The notes: generated by a model not told the origin, from the sequence alone. Shown: positions 1 through 12,014, counted from the first letter of the stretch. The stretch is DNA of 64,000 bases from Craterostigma plantagineum (GCA_027422505.1 JAPQWV010000018.1:12790001-12854000), one strand, 5' to 3'. Numbers and translations: made by a program.

Positions 1-960
1 GGAATCATGATAACTTTTGGTGGAAAATTCTCTCCCATTCCCCCGTGAGAAATTATGTGTTCGGTATCCTAAATAGTAAAGGGACGAAAATAACATTTTT
101 CAAATCAAAATAAGACACTATATCAACTGTTATTGCTAATTATCCCAACAAAAAATACCATTATTATATTATATGAGTAAACCTGGAAATTATATCAACT
201 GTTGGTATTATAAAACAGAATTGGACACTATACCATTGTTGATATAATAACGATAACATTGCTATAATCTTCAATTCTGTTGGTATAATGTTCAGTTTTA
301 TTTATATAAAATTATAATACGTTTTCTATAATTAGCGGTTACAGTTGGTATAATAACCAAAACAGTTGGTATAATTTCCAACTTTTGTGGTATAAAATTA
401 AAATAACGTTATTTATCGGTATAATAACGGAAGCAAATGTTATAATTTTTACAATTTTTGGTATAATAACAATTTCTGGTATTGGTATAATAGCAAAATC
501 AGTTATTATATCCAATATTTTTTTAATAATGCAATAACGTTATTGGTATAATAACGGAAACATATGGTATAATTTTTACAATTTCTTATATATGATCTAT
601 TTTTTTGGTACAACAACGAATTTTCTTGGTATAATCATGTGATAATAATTTGTTAGTTTTTTTAACATGTGAACACAAGGGTATTTTCATCTTTTCAACG
701 TTGAAAAGACAATTTTAGGTACTTAACAGGAAGAAATTTTTCAAATCGGTAACGAAAAGAAAAAAATAATTCGAGTATTTAAGAGGAATTTCAAACTCCG
801 AAGGGGACTGAAAGGTAATTTCCCCTATGTTTTTCGTGTGCCAGAAAGAAACTCGCGTGTGTACTGTAATAATAAAATATCACAATTGGGTTTGTTCAGA
901 TGACCTCTAATTTCAAATGGACCTTTGAATTGAAAAGTTACAAGGATTTGTAATGTTCGG
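1..960. repeat. AT-rich region with degenerate ttggtataataacg repeats
   Basis: No gene is supported. From about 150 to 660 the sequence is a loose array of variants of ttggtataataacg. A longer unit of roughly 70-90 bases occurs twice, near 405-480 and 525-620. Both copies contain aataacgttat, then cggtataataacgga or a variant, then ataatttttacaattt. It looks like decayed non-coding repeat DNA. The family is not identified. Confidence 0.5.
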
Positions 961-1169
961 TAATTAGTTCTAGGATTTATTAGACTTCAGGCCCTATTAA
1001 CATATTTGCATTTGGGTCCAGGCCCTACTAAATTTTAGTTTAGGATAAAGGACCTACTTTTCGAAAAACTAAGCTGTCAGGCCCTAAAATGATGCAAAAA
1101 GACGTATTTAGCCCTGACTTATGCCAAAATTACTCTGAATATCTAAATGACAGATAACAAGTTTCCAGG

Positions 1170-1480
1170 CAGTAATAACAGTTTTGTGTTAAAAAAAACA
1201 TTTCCTTCCATTTGGATAACAAACAGTCTTGTACTGAGTACCATATGTTGTCTGTTTAGTAACAAAAAATGTCTCAGAAGTAACACATTATTAAAAATAA
1301 TACCGCTTCCTGCAACATAATTTGTTAATGTGTTACTGCAGGAATCGGTATTATTTTTGAATAATGTGGTACTTCTGCAACTTCGTTTGTTACTAAATAG
1401 ACGCTATATGGTACTCAATACAAGACTGTTGTTATCCAAATGAAAGGAAGTGTTTTTTTAGCGCAAAATTGTTATAATTG
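1170..1480. repeat. Foldback inverted repeat with ~145-bp arms
   Basis: The arm at about 1170-1317 is repeated in inverted orientation at about 1327-1480. Landmarks shared in opposite orientation are tttccttccatttggataac, gtactgagtaccatat, and attattaaaaataataccg. The spacer is only about 10 bases, so a transcript would form a long hairpin. It is either a nested MITE or the core of the surrounding Mutator-like element. Confidence 0.7.
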
Positions 1481-2310
1481 ATCTTGAACCCTCCACCCGA
1501 CCATCCCCCCTGTTTTCCTAGACAGAAAATTCATCATTATATGGAGCAATGCTCCATCAGTGGGAAAAATAGGGTTCGATAGTCCGATGTAATAAATATG
1601 TCTATTAATAACATTTTAATGTCTATAACTAACGTCTTATGACGTTAAATAACACCTACGGTTTTTACGGTAACAAATCAGTATAATTGTGTAACAGTTA
1701 TAATTGTTCTTGACCCCTCCATCCGACTGTTTCCCTAGACAAAAAATTCATCATTATAGAGAGCAGTGCTCGATCAGTGGGAAAATAGGGTTCGATAGTC
1801 CGATGTAATTAATATGTCTGTTAATAACATTTTAATGTCTATAAGTAACGTCTTATGACGTTAAAATAACACTTGCGATTTTTACGGTAACAAATCAATA
1901 TAATTGTGTAACAGTTATAATTGTTCTTGACCCCTCCACCCGACCATCTCCCCCTGTTTCCCTAGACAGAAAATTCATCATTATAGGGTGCAATGCTCCT
2001 ATAATGGGTTACCAATTTTCAATGTCGAAACGTGTAATAAGATGGAAACGCTAATGATTCGATCTTTTATAGAAAAAAGCTAATGGTCGTCGCGTAGAGT
2101 TTAGGGTTTACGGTTTAGGGTTTATGGTGTAATATCGCATGATGGAAACAAAACAAGGTGTTAACAATCGATTGTGCTCGATCTGTGTGAAAAATGGGGT
2201 TCGATAGTTCGATGTACTGTTAATAACATTTTACTGTCAATAAGTAACGTCTTATGACGTTAAAGTAACATTTGCGGTTGTTGCGGTAACAAATCAGTAT
2301 AACTGTGTAA
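1471..2310. repeat. Tandem repeat, unit about 220 bp, three copies
   Basis: Units start with gttataattg at 1471, 1697 and 1914, giving periods of 226 and 217 bp. Each unit carries ctagacagaaaattcatcat (or aaaaattcatc), a gttcgatagtccgatgt block, and aacgtcttatgacgtta. The third unit is interrupted by unrelated sequence at about 1985-2170 and then resumes to about 2310. No coding capacity is seen. Confidence 0.8.
2098..2131 (+). repeat. Short telomere-like (TTTAGGG)n stretch
   Basis: Three copies or near copies of the Arabidopsis-type telomere repeat (tttagggtttacggtttagg and following ttt) occur inside the block that interrupts the third tandem unit. The stretch is too short to be a real telomere. 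It is an interstitial telomere-like or telo-box cluster. Confidence 0.6.
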
Positions 2311-2500
2311 CATAAAGCTGACGTCAAATACCATTCAGAAATCACTTTTATTAAGGGTAATTTCGTCAAATCACAGTTTGGGTCATTTTCACTTAATTTT
2401 TCAAAAAAGAGGTCCTTAAAACTAAAAAAATGTCTGACAGGCTCTGATCCCTATTTTTAAAATGTAGGAGGGCCTGACAGAAAATTTGCCCTTAGTTCTA

Positions 2501-2956
2501 AATGCGCTTTTTGACAAGTCAACATATCCATATCTCTTGTGGAAAAGTGGAAAAATCTCACTTTTTTTGAGAAGCACGTACATATTATAATTAAAATGTA
2601 CTTTTCATATGTGAATTTATCAAATACTATCAAAACTTATTTTTTTTTGTTGATAAAATCAGTGCAGAGAGTCCATTCTTAAAATTGGTTTATCTGGAAC
2701 ATGATTCTGAACTCCCTCAATGATGTAAGAAATAAATAACAACTACGGAAATCCCTTCATTAAAGTCTTCTTCAAGGCGCAATTACAACAGTCCAAAAAA
2801 CAACAGGTAGAAAAATCCCTACCTCTCTCCTCCTCCTTCTCTCAGCGCTGCACACACACACATTTCAAGCTTCTTCCTCCTCATCCATTAATGAAGGTTG
2901 GGGGAGCTCCATTTTTTTTTATATCCTTTTACTTTCTTCTTTTGGTCGTTCGTATA
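2501..2956. other. Unassigned region
   Basis: No gene was recognised. The second half (about 2815-2900) is a pyrimidine-rich ctctcctcctccttct stretch followed by cattaatgaagg. It resembles a 5' untranslated leader, but no ORF follows because a solo LTR and then a Copia element interrupt the locus. Confidence 0.3.
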
Positions 2957-3745
2957 TGTTGGGGTTCCGATGCCAATAGATTCCAATGCCGATAGGTTCG
3001 CCTTGCGATATGGTTTCGAGGGTTTAGCCGTTATCGGGTTGAAAGACTAACTTATGTATACTTAACGCCTCAAAAAATGAAGAGATAAAACGCAGTAAAC
3101 AATGGAATTAACGTGGTTCGACTCGCGTTTGAGTCGACGTCCACGGATCAATCTTTTTCTTTTATTGCGAACTAATTGAAGAGATTAGAAGTATCAAACT
3201 TACTCTCTATTTTATCTATACAAAAGTCGAGCTAATTTGACCTATAAATACTAGATAATAGGTCTACAAGGTTGCAGTCGGTCACCGACTATAACTGCTA
3301 TCAAGAATCTGTCACGCGTCACAACCTCGAACCAAACTTGTCACGGCCGTGACACAATCGGGGCAAATTCTACACCTTCAGTCGCGCTTCACGGCCTCGT
3401 ACATGGGTCTTCAGGGCCGTGGAGCTTTCCCGCTTCCAAACGATCTTCAAACGACGTTCGCGCACCTCAGAACTGCTCCTAGACGGCTTTCACGGCCTCG
3501 GAAGGCAAGCTTCAAGGCCATGAAGCTTGCGGCTTATCTAACAGCTCTCTGCTGTTCGTCACGACCAGGCCAAGGGGCCTTCACGGCCACAACAAGAGGT
3601 GTCACGGCCGTGACCCTCCGTGCACGTGGCCCTGCAGCTTCGTTTCAATGCGCGTTTGCACTGATCTCGTCCCTGATCGATTCCCGACTTGTTCCCATCG
3701 ATCTTAGCACCGAATAATCGAGTTTTCGGTCACTAATTCCCAACA
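2957..3745 (-). mobile_element. Solo LTR (minus orientation)
   Basis: The ends are complementary (tgttggg at the left, cccaaca at the right) and the length is 789 bp. The motif aacgtggttcg followed by cgtccacggatc (about 3110-3150) is the reverse complement of a U5-like block seen in other LTRs in this window, which sets the orientation. The flanks give only an ambiguous 4-bp atat duplication. No internal retrotransposon region is attached. The right half is a GC-rich minisatellite of tcacggcc(gtgac) motifs, so the 122-codon ORF there is not a gene. Confidence 0.65.
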
Positions 3746-4012
3746 ATATCTGTAGTTTTTCTCTGTTTATTTTTGTTTTCTTCTGCAGTTTTTTTTTCTG
3801 CTAAGTGATTTTTGCTGTCTTTTTTTGGGCTTGCAATGTGATGTGTTCTTGTTTTTTTCTTCGAATGTCAAATGTGTGTTTTCTATTGGTGTTGACATCT
3901 TGTGTTTGTTTTTTGCTGTTGCTTGTTCTTTCTTTTCTTATGTGTTCGCATTCATGTTTTTTCTTTTGTTTTTTTTATGTTGTCTGCTCTAGTCTACCTG
4001 ATGTGGGAGTTT
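3746..4012. other. T-rich unassigned segment
   Basis: This is very T-rich sequence with no supported ORF, lying between the solo LTR and the Copia target site. It should be contiguous with the sequence at 9676 in the ancestral locus. It could be intronic or intergenic; the sequence does not decide. Confidence 0.3.
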
Positions 4013-4017
4013 GTGTC

Positions 4018-4647
4018 TGTTAAAATTCAGACCTCCTAAATTGGCTGAAGAAACCGATATTGGGACAAAGAGAGCTGATCACAGAAACAGAGCTGAAGAA
4101 GATAGCACGGGAGCTCAGCTGTCAACTTTCACGGTTGCTTGCGAGGTAGGTCACGGGCGTGACAAGGAGCAGAACTTGTGAGTTTGAAGCATCGACTGAT
4201 TCACGGCCGTGACGAGTTGTGTAAGAGGCCGTGAAGCATAACAGCTTTGTTCCAAAATGCTACTGTCCGCAGTCACGGCCGTGACAGTTAAAGAGCGAAG
4301 CCGTGACAAGGAGCAGAGTCTATAGAGTGCGAAGCCTCGATCGATTCACGGCCGTGACAGGCTGAGTGAAAGGCCGTGAAGCGTGCAACCAATTTGGGCG
4401 AAAAAGCAGCTACAAAGTGAAGATTCATTTTCGGCGGAATTTTTCAATTTTACTATTCATATTCTTCTACGTAGAGTGTGTGTTCTTATGAATTTGCGAG
4501 GGACTGCCTAGGGTTTCATCTCTGATTCTTGTATCTTGTAAAATCAAGAGACCATCAATAAAAGATAATCGACTTGGTCGATCGTGGATGTAGGATTTTT
4601 CATATCCGAACCACGTAAAATCGTTTGTGTTCGCTCAATTTTTCATA
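4018..4647 (+). repeat. 5' LTR of Copia A
   Basis: The LTR begins tgttaaaattcagacctcc and ends tttttcata, directly before the primer binding site. The ending TA rather than CA is fixed by the gtgtc TSD after the 3' copy. The middle carries three tcacggccgtgac palindromes and several half copies (ggccgtgaag). Near the 3' end is a gaaccacgtaaa block. Confidence 0.93.
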
Positions 4648-4662
4648 TGGTATCAGAGCATT
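4648..4662 (+). other. Primer binding site of Copia A
   Basis: The sequence tggtatcagagcatt follows the 5' LTR directly. TGGTATCAGAGC is the usual plant Copia site complementary to the 3' end of initiator methionine tRNA. Confidence 0.9.
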
Positions 4663-4706
4663 ACTGAAATCAAGCTGCGTCAATTCGACAATTTTTAGCC
4701 TCATTC

Positions 4707-5653
4707 ATGGCGAAAGATTCAACACGACTGCAAGAAACAGAACAACCTTCATCCTCTGTGATAAATCAGAATGCAATCTCCCTAATTAACGATCCTTTCT
4801 TCTTGAGAGGAAATGATACCTCAGGACAATTGTTAGTCCATGAACAGCTCACTGGGGACAATTACGCTACTTGGAACAGGGCAATGATGATTGCTCTAAT
4901 TGGGAGGAACAAGGAGGGCTTCGTAAATGGAAATCTTGTTGCGCCAGCTCCAAATGATCTTAACAAGACAAATGCCTGGAAAAGGAAAAACAACATTGTT
5001 ATTTCTTGGATTATTAATTCAGTCTCGAAAGAGATCTCGGCAAGTATACTATACAGCTCTTTGGCAAAGGATGTCTGGACAGATTTGCAAGAACGATTTG
5101 GGAAACAAACAAGCCCAGAATATTTCAGCTGAAGAAGGAATTAGTCAATCTTGCGCAAGGTGGAAATAGCATAGCTGTGTACTTTACCAAGTTAAAGACT
5201 CTGTGGGATGAGTTGAATAGCTACAGGCCAGCATGGCAGTGTACGTGTGGAGGGATCAAAGGGGTTAAAGATTACCTTGATGAAGAGTACGTTTTAACAT
5301 TCTTGATGGGCTTAAATGACTCCTACTCGAGCATCAGAGGTCAAATTCTACTCATGGACCCAACGCCCTCCATCAACAAGGTGTTTTCTTTGCTAATCCA
5401 ATAAGAAAAGCAGAGGTCTATGATCCACAGACAGGGCAGAACAATTGTAGATCAGAATAACAACATGGCAATGCTTGCAGCCAAGAATGTCCACGAAGTA
5501 TCCAAGAAAAAGTTTTTCAGCCAGAGGAGAGACATGGCCAAGCCTGTGTGCACCTATTGTAATAAGAATGGGCATACCGTGGAAACATGCTACCAAGTGC
5601 ATGGTTTTCCCCTGGCTATCGACAGAATTCAAGGTTTAAAGGAGCAAGGCTAA
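4707..5653 (+). pseudogene. Copia A gag (frameshifted)
   Basis: The gag reading starts at the ATG at 4707 with a gag-pre-integrase-type N-terminus (NYATWNRAMMIAL near residue 52) and runs to 5132. It then shifts frame and continues at 5177-5404 (FLMGLNDSYSSIRGQIL) and 5420-5653. The last part holds a CCHC zinc knuckle, CTYCNKNGHTVETC, at about 5550-5592. Gag forms the virus-like particle and binds the RNA. At least two frame changes make this copy defective. The ATG follows the primer binding site by about 45 bases, the usual layout. Confidence 0.85.
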
Positions 5654-5823
5654 ATCAGACATCAGTCGATTCAGACTTCAGGCCAGCAGATTTGAGCCAA
5701 CAGATTACTCTTGGGCCAGCTCAGGGAAAGAGGCAATGGTGCAGTTGCAAGTGACTCCCCTACAACTTGAAAGCGTGAAGGCACTACTCAACCAATCGGC
5801 ACCAACCCTGCAGCAAGATAGTA

Positions 5824-8800
5824 ATGGGTTTAACAGGTGATTGTGAGAAGGGTGCAGGTACCTGTCTCACTTTTAATCTACCTAGTTTAACATACTCAAA
5901 ATTTTGGCTCATTGATTCTGGAGCAACAAGGCATGTTTGTGGTAGTAGGAACCTATTGTTTGATGTGCATAAAATAGAGGAATCCAAGATTATACTACCT
6001 GATAACACAGTGATTAAGGTTAACATGGCAGGATCGTCCATTCTCAACAGATTCATCACATTGACTGATATACTTTATGTGCCTCATTTGATTTCTGTGA
6101 GTTGTCTAGCCCGAAATACCAATTGTAAATTCTACTTTGAAGCTGATAGTTTCATGATACAGGACCCTACACAGCGAACGATTGGCAGGGTTAGACAAGT
6201 GGCAGGATTATACATCATGCAAGCTGATCATGAGCACAGTTCTTCTTTAAGCAGTAATGAGTCTGTTTTCTTGAATAAACTATCTGCTGATCTCTGGCAC
6301 GACAGACTAGGTCATCCTTCTGATAAGGTCTTAGATGCCTTAAGAGTTTCTTCTAGACAGACTGATAAACCTATTGGTTCCTTCTGTAATATCTATCCCA
6401 TTGCTAAACAGAAAAGAAATCCTTTTCCCAATGAAAGCAAAACTGTTTGTTCAATGTTTGACCTTGTGCATTGTGATGTTCGGGGCCCTTTTCATGTGCC
6501 TTCATATCTAGGTCATCAATATTTATTGTGGATGATTTTTCCAGATTTACATGGTTATACATGATAAGGCACAAATCAGAGGTACCCTCTGTTATGACAC
6601 AGTTTTTAGCCTTGGTAGAAACACAATTCAAGTGTAAAGTTAAGACTTTAAGATCAGACAATGCTAAGGAGTTTAGTTTGAACAATTTGCTAAAGGAAAA
6701 GGGCATAGTGCACCAGTTGCATGTGTCCAAACACCACAGCAAAATTCTGTGGTTGAGAGGAAACATCAACACCTCTTAAATGTAGCTCGTTCTCTTTTCT
6801 TCCAATCTGCCATACCTATAGAGTTTTGGTCAGAATGTGTTCTCACAGCCACTTTTCTGATCAATAGGACACCTTCTATAGTTTTAGGCAATAAGAGTCC
6901 TTATGAGCTCATTTTTCAGAGACCATTTGATTATCATTCACTACGAGTATTTGGATGTCTATGTTTTAGTTCCACTCTTGCAGCAGGAAGGAAAAAATAT
7001 GATCCTAGAGCGCGAGAATGTGTGTTCTTGGGTTACCCTGGTGGAATAAAAAGGCTACAAGGTGATGGATTTGACAATCAGAGAAGTGTTTATTTCGAGA
7101 GATGTCAAGTTCAGGGAAGGGGACTTCCCTTTCAGAGGACAGACAGCACATTCTGTCAGAGGATCCTTTTCCTTCGCATGTTCTGCCCATGCCTTGCCTT
7201 TCACCACACATTACAGAGGAGGCACCCATACCACCTACTGAGGAAGCTCCAAATGAGCCTGCCGAACTGCCTCAGACTCAAGCAGATGAGCACGGACAGG
7301 CATCCACAGACAATGCAGATGATCCAGGAATTATATCTGAGGTCCAGAGGAGGTCAGCAAGGGAGTCTAGGAAGCCTTTGTACTTAAAGGATTACCACTG
7401 TAACACTGTGAAGGGAAGGAGAATTCTATACCCAATCACAGAATTTCTGGGAAATGACAATTCTACTAGGCAGCCTCAGGCCTTCTTCAGTCAAGTATCA
7501 ATGGCAGAGGAACCAAAGAACTTTGCACAAGCCTCAAGGTTAAAGGATTGGGTTGGAGCAATGAATGAGGAATTAAAAGCATTAGAAGAGAACAACACCT
7601 GGTCCATAGTTCAGTTGCCAGAAGGCAAGAAACCAGTTGGAAGCAGGTGGGTATACAAGCTAAAATTCAATTCAGATGGAAAAGTGGAAAAGCACAAGGC
7701 TCGGCTAGTTGCAAAAGGGTACGATCAAAGAGAAGGGTTGGACTACATAGATACCTTTGCCCCAGTTGCCAAGCCTAACACCATCAAAATCATTCTTTCT
7801 CTTGCTGCAAAACTGAAATGGAATTTGGTTCAGATGGATGTTAGTAATGCTCCTAAATGGAGACTTAGCTGAGGAGGTTTACATGACATACCACAAGGTT
7901 TGAGCAGAGAGAATAGCAGAAGTAACAGAGGACATATGGTTTGCAAGCTGCACAAATCGATCTATGGCTTAAAACAAGCATGAAGACAGTGGAATAAAAA
8001 ATTCACAGATGCTGTCAAAGGCTTCGGGTTCTTGTAGACACAGAGTGATCACACTTTGTTTCTAAGCGAAAGGGTTATCAATTGGTTGTCTTACTTGTAT
8101 ATGTGGATGACATAATACTGGCTGGACCATCAGCTGAAGGAATACAACAGGCCAAGAATTTTCTCAGCGAATGCTTCAAGATAAAAGATCTGGGGCAGCT
8201 CAAGTATTTCCTTGGCATTGAAGTGACTTGTAGTGAGGAAGGGATTTTCAACAGTACACTCTTCAGCTATTGGAAGACACGGGTTACATGAATGCTAAGC
8301 CATCATCAACTCCTATGAGTCCATCTGAGAAGCTCACTGCAGATGCAGGAGAACTATTAGCAGATCCATACCAATATAGGAGGTTAATTGGGCGCTTGCT
8401 CTACCTAACATTCACAAGACCAGACATTGCCTTCTCAGTTCACAAACTGAGCCAATACATAGCTGCACCAAGAACCAATAACTTAATGGCAGCCCACAAT
8501 CTACTTCGATACCTCAAGAATTCACCAGGCCAGGGTATATACATGTCCTGTGAGCAGAATCTGGATCTTAAGGCATTCTCAGATGCAGATTGGGCTGCAT
8601 GCAAGGATACCAAAAAATCTGTAACGGGTTATTTTACTTTTCTTGGTGATTCACTGATTACTTGGAAGGCTAAGAAGCAACCGAATGTATCACGCTCTTC
8701 GACAGAAGCTGAATACAGAGCTTTGGGTTCTGCGGTAGCTGAGGTGTTGTGGATAAGACACTTGCTGGAAGAATTAAGCCTCATCATCAGACAAACCGGT

Positions 8801-9045
8801 TATCTATTGTGACAATCAGTCAGCAATCAAGTTGGATCTAAATCGTAAGTTCCATGAGAGGTCCAAACACATAGAAATCGACTGTCATTTCATTCGACAC
8901 CATGTATCAAATGGGACAGTTAAGCTCTTACCAGTAAGGTCTGAATGTCAGCTCGCAGATATTTTCACAAAGTCCCTTACAAGACCTACATTGCGACAGT
9001 TCTTAACCAAGATGTCGGTAGTGAATCCATACCTTCCATCTTGCG
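5824..9045 (+). pseudogene. Copia A pol: protease, integrase, RT, RNase H (broken)
   Basis: Domains follow in order. The protease has the catalytic DSG motif in FWLIDSGATRHVC (about 5905). The integrase zinc-finger region has WHDRLGHPSD (about 6295), but the second Cys pair reads FCNIYPIAKQ, so one Cys looks lost. The integrase core has HCDV and RSDNAKEF. RT spans about 7540-8291 with YVDDIILAG at about 8100. RNase H has SDADWA and SSTEAEYRAL (about 8580-8730). Frame breaks occur near 6530, 6750, 7060, 7870, 8290 and 8805, and an in-frame TGA interrupts GLKQA near 7981. It copied and integrated cDNA when intact. Confidence 0.85.
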
Positions 9046-9051
9046 GGGGGA
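9041..9051 (+). other. Polypurine tract of Copia A
   Basis: ttgcgggggga lies immediately before the 3' LTR. It is the usual plus-strand primer position of LTR retrotransposons. Confidence 0.8.
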
Positions 9052-9670
9052 TGTTAAAATTCAGACCTCCTAAATTGGCTGAAGAAACCGATATTGGGAC
9101 AGAGAGAGTTGATCACAGAAACAGAGCTGAAGAAGATAGCACGGGAGCTCAGCTGTCGACTTTCACGGTTGCTTGCAAGGTAGGTCACGGGCGTGACAAG
9201 GAGCAGAACTTGTGAGTTTGAAGCATCGACTGATTCACGGCCGTGACGAGTTGTGTAAGAGGCCGTGAAGCATAACAGCTTTGTTCCAAAATGCTACTGC
9301 CCGCAGTCACGGCCGTGACAGTTAAAGAGCGAAGCCGTGACAAGGAGCAGAGTCTATAGAGTGCGAAGCATCGGCCGTGACAGGCTGAGTGGAAGGCCGT
9401 GAAGCGTGCAACCAATTTGGCGCGAAAAGCAGCTACAAAGTGAAGATGCATTTTCGGCGAAATTTTTCAATTTACTATTCATCTTCTTCTACGTAGAGTG
9501 TGTGTTCTTATGAATTTGCGAGGGACTGCCTAGGGTTTCATCTCTGATTCTTGTATCTTGTAAAATCAAGACACCATCAATAAAAGATAATTGACTTGGT
9601 CGATCGTGAATGTAGGATTTTTCATATCCGAACCACGTAAAATCGTTTGTGTATCGCTCAATTTTTCATA
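9052..9670 (+). repeat. 3' LTR of Copia A
   Basis: Near-copy of 4018-4647. It lacks about 14 bases around 9370, where one palindrome is reduced to catcggccgtgac, and has scattered substitutions. It ends with cata followed by the TSD gtgtc. Confidence 0.93.
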
Positions 9671-9675
9671 GTGTC

Positions 9676-9910
9676 TCCTCTTGCAGGAGTTGTCTCCCTT
9701 TGTGAAGTGTCACTCCCGAAGAATATGAGATTTGTAGATGAAGACATGAGAAAGTGAAGAGTATCATAGGCTTCTGTTGTAGGTTCTTTACTTCTTTTGC
9801 GTGATCTTAAATCTTATTTTCGGTTTGGGCTTGTTTTTTCGTTAATTCAATTGTGTTCGTTTTTCTCTTGGTGGGAGCTTTCTTCCTTCTGGACTTACCA
9901 ATGTTGCTAG
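9676..9910. other. Unassigned region between Copia A and a hAT-like element
   Basis: No ORF or known element is recognised. It is ordinary-composition sequence that continues the pre-insertion locus left of Copia A. Its last 8 bases (gttgctag) are one copy of the target duplication of the following element. Confidence 0.4.
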
Positions 9911-11883
9911 CATGGTTCGCCGAAACCCCGTTTAAACGCACGGAAAGGCCGCGTCGGAACTAGAACGAAGGCCTCCGTGCCGAAGTTCTGGCTTCTTGAC
10001 GGTTTGTATTGTCGCGCCGTTAAAACGGTCAGAATGACATTTTTTCGGCCGGAATCGGAGTTTTATCATGTGGAACGGCCGGGCAACGATTAACCATGTT
10101 AGAGATGCTGTGAAGGTTGGGTGAGGAAGATGATGATTAAAAAAAACCTGATTTTATTTAAATTGGACTTTTAAGCTTAATGGATAATCTTTTAGCTGGG
10201 CCTGTTATTAATTTTAAAAGTTCAACTAAATGGCCCTTGCCTGATCTAATGATGACGTATTATTAATCTTTTTCTTATTATTTTCAATGGCAATTGTTTC
10301 TTTATTCTACGAAAAATAAAGTAACATATAATGATTTAATTCCCCATATTATTATTTTTAGGCTTTTTGTTTCTAATATTATTGATGACTTTATATCTCG
10401 TAAATAAGTTTCTATAATGAATTATTGAGGTAAATAATATAATATTATTGTAAAATAATAACTTAAATGAGATTGTATGATATTTCTCATAATTTATATT
10501 TTATAAGGCACTTATGTATTTATGTTTTTAAGTTATGACAATTTTATTATGTTGTATTATAATTTTATAGAGTAACTTATACAATAAAAATACTGGAACA
10601 TCCGTTACCGTTCCGTGATAACACAACGGGATTGGAACGCTTGTGTTCGTTCCGATGGCCGTTCTAGAGATGTCAACGGGTAGGGTATGGGTATACCCAT
10701 CTAGACCCATACTCAAATCCTATTAAATAAATGGGTATGGGCATACCCAATATTTAATGGGTCTCAATAATTGGGTATAGACCTAAACACATTAGATTAA
10801 ACAGGTAAACGGGTCTTAAATGAGCATTAAATGGATCTTAACTTCTCTAAAGACAGTATTACTTTATTTCATAATCCGATCAAAAGACATGTAGTATCTG
10901 TCAATAGAAAATCACAGACATTACAAAAGATCAGCAACATTCTTGATTTAATCAATCTCTCATCAGAAAATAGAAAGAAACAAAAACTAAGTCGGAAATC
11001 CATGCTCCGAGTCCAAGTCGAATATTCAAAAATCATCTTCGAAGTGAGAGGATTGCACACATCGAGACCAGAAATCAAATTGAGCAACAAAGCCAAAGAA
11101 CAAAAACTAAACAAGCTCAAAATCATATGAAGATAAACACGGCACAACCAAACTGAGATCGAGCAATACATAACATGGAACAATAAAACCAGGAAATCGA
11201 ACAATCTAGCTTATACAAATCAAATCATCACCAAAAATCGAAATACAATTAATTAATACATACCATGATTCGCAACAGCCTCGAGATAATGTGTCTACTT
11301 CCCAACATAACGAAATAAAGAACATCGCAAATTACATAATTTTGAAAATCAACAATATTTATATTGAGAAAAACAAAATCGGAAGTAGAAATGGGCATTA
11401 ATATCAGATCACAGACACCCAAAGAAATCGAGAAAATGAAAATGTTCATCGGACAAAAACAGAACATAAAAAAACATGGATTCCTCACCTGAAGAGTAAG
11501 CAGAGATTGTCAGCGCCTATCAGGAGTAGATGCACATCGACGAAAAGCAAAATCGAAACAAGCACGTTATTGGAATCGTCTGTAATTTGGGGAAAATGGA
11601 AATGATAGTTGGGGAGTAATCGAACAATCTAGGTTATTTAGGGTTAAATGGTTTATTTAAGGTTCAAATACTACGCTTCATTTCTAATAATTGGGCTTAA
11701 CGTTAGTAAAAGGTTAAATAGGTAATACCCAAGCCCATAATTAATTTTGTTGGACTTGGGCCTGATCCCTGCCCAATTATATTTAATTGGGTATACCATA
11801 CCCGTTATTAGCGGGTAGAATCGTGCAGGTATGGGCAGGGTACGAAAATATTGCCATCCCTAGTCCGTTCCAGGCGAACTATG
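9911..11883. mobile_element. hAT-like non-autonomous element (outer)
   Basis: The left end reads catggttcgccg and the right end is the inverted form, ggcgaactatg. The flanks gttgctag (9903-9910) and gttgtcag (11884-11891) agree at 6 of 8 positions, fitting an aged 8-bp hAT duplication. It has no transposase. A second hAT-like element is inserted inside it. The end is related to that of the autonomous hAT at 55803 (catagtt...). Confidence 0.6.
10665..11862. mobile_element. hAT-like element nested in the previous one
   Basis: The ends are inverted: tagagatgtcaacggg at the left, ttgccatcccta at the right. Both are followed inwards by runs of gggtatgggtataccc-type sequence. Flanks ggccgttc (10657-10664) and gtccgttc (11863-11870) agree at 7 of 8 positions. 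The 99- and 111-codon ORFs inside match nothing I know and overlap on opposite strands, so I do not call genes. Confidence 0.75.
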
Positions 11884-12014
11884 GTTGTCAGAGAAAGCCC
11901 TTGGGCTATTTAGTCATGTACATTTCTATTAATGAAACTGTCATTTGAAAAAAAAAATTACAACCGTTCAATATGAGATAATAGAGAACTATAAATAAAT
12001 GGGCTCTTAAAAAT

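Larger units (their letters stand above)
973..2491. mobile_element. Putative Mutator-like non-autonomous element, composite
   Basis: The stretch is flanked by the 9-bp direct repeat ttagttcta (964-972 and 2492-2500), the target-site length of Mutator-like elements. Its ends are degenerate inverted repeats: both contain caggccct followed by an acat/ttt-rich segment when read inwards. It encodes no transposase. Inside it are a ~150-bp inverted repeat and a 220-bp tandem repeat, annotated separately. The poor TIR match means the 9-bp repeat could be coincidental. Confidence 0.45.
4018..9670 (+). mobile_element. Nearly full-length Ty1/Copia retrotransposon A
   Basis: Two highly similar LTRs flank gag, protease, integrase, reverse transcriptase and RNase H in Copia order. 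The element is bounded by a perfect 5-bp TSD, gtgtc (4013-4017 and 9671-9675). A primer binding site follows the 5' LTR and a gcgggggg polypurine tract precedes the 3' LTR. By eye the LTRs differ at roughly 15-20 positions plus a few indels, about 2-3 percent, which indicates a recent insertion. The coding region has several frameshifts and stops, so this copy is non-autonomous. Confidence 0.95.

Noticed and set aside
2098..2131. Chromosome end
   Set aside because: Only three to four degenerate TTTAGGG units, surrounded by ordinary repeats and genes on both sides.
3349..3717. 122-codon ORF
   Set aside because: Lies in the GC-rich minisatellite of a solo LTR; composition keeps the frame open and no protein family is visible.
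4200..4400. CRISPR-like array of palindromic repeats
   Set aside because: Spacing is irregular, repeats are 12 bases, and the array is inside a retrotransposon LTR of a plant genome.
10831..11204. Two overlapping ORFs of about 100 codons
   Set aside because: Opposite strands, no domains, inside a non-autonomous hAT-like element.
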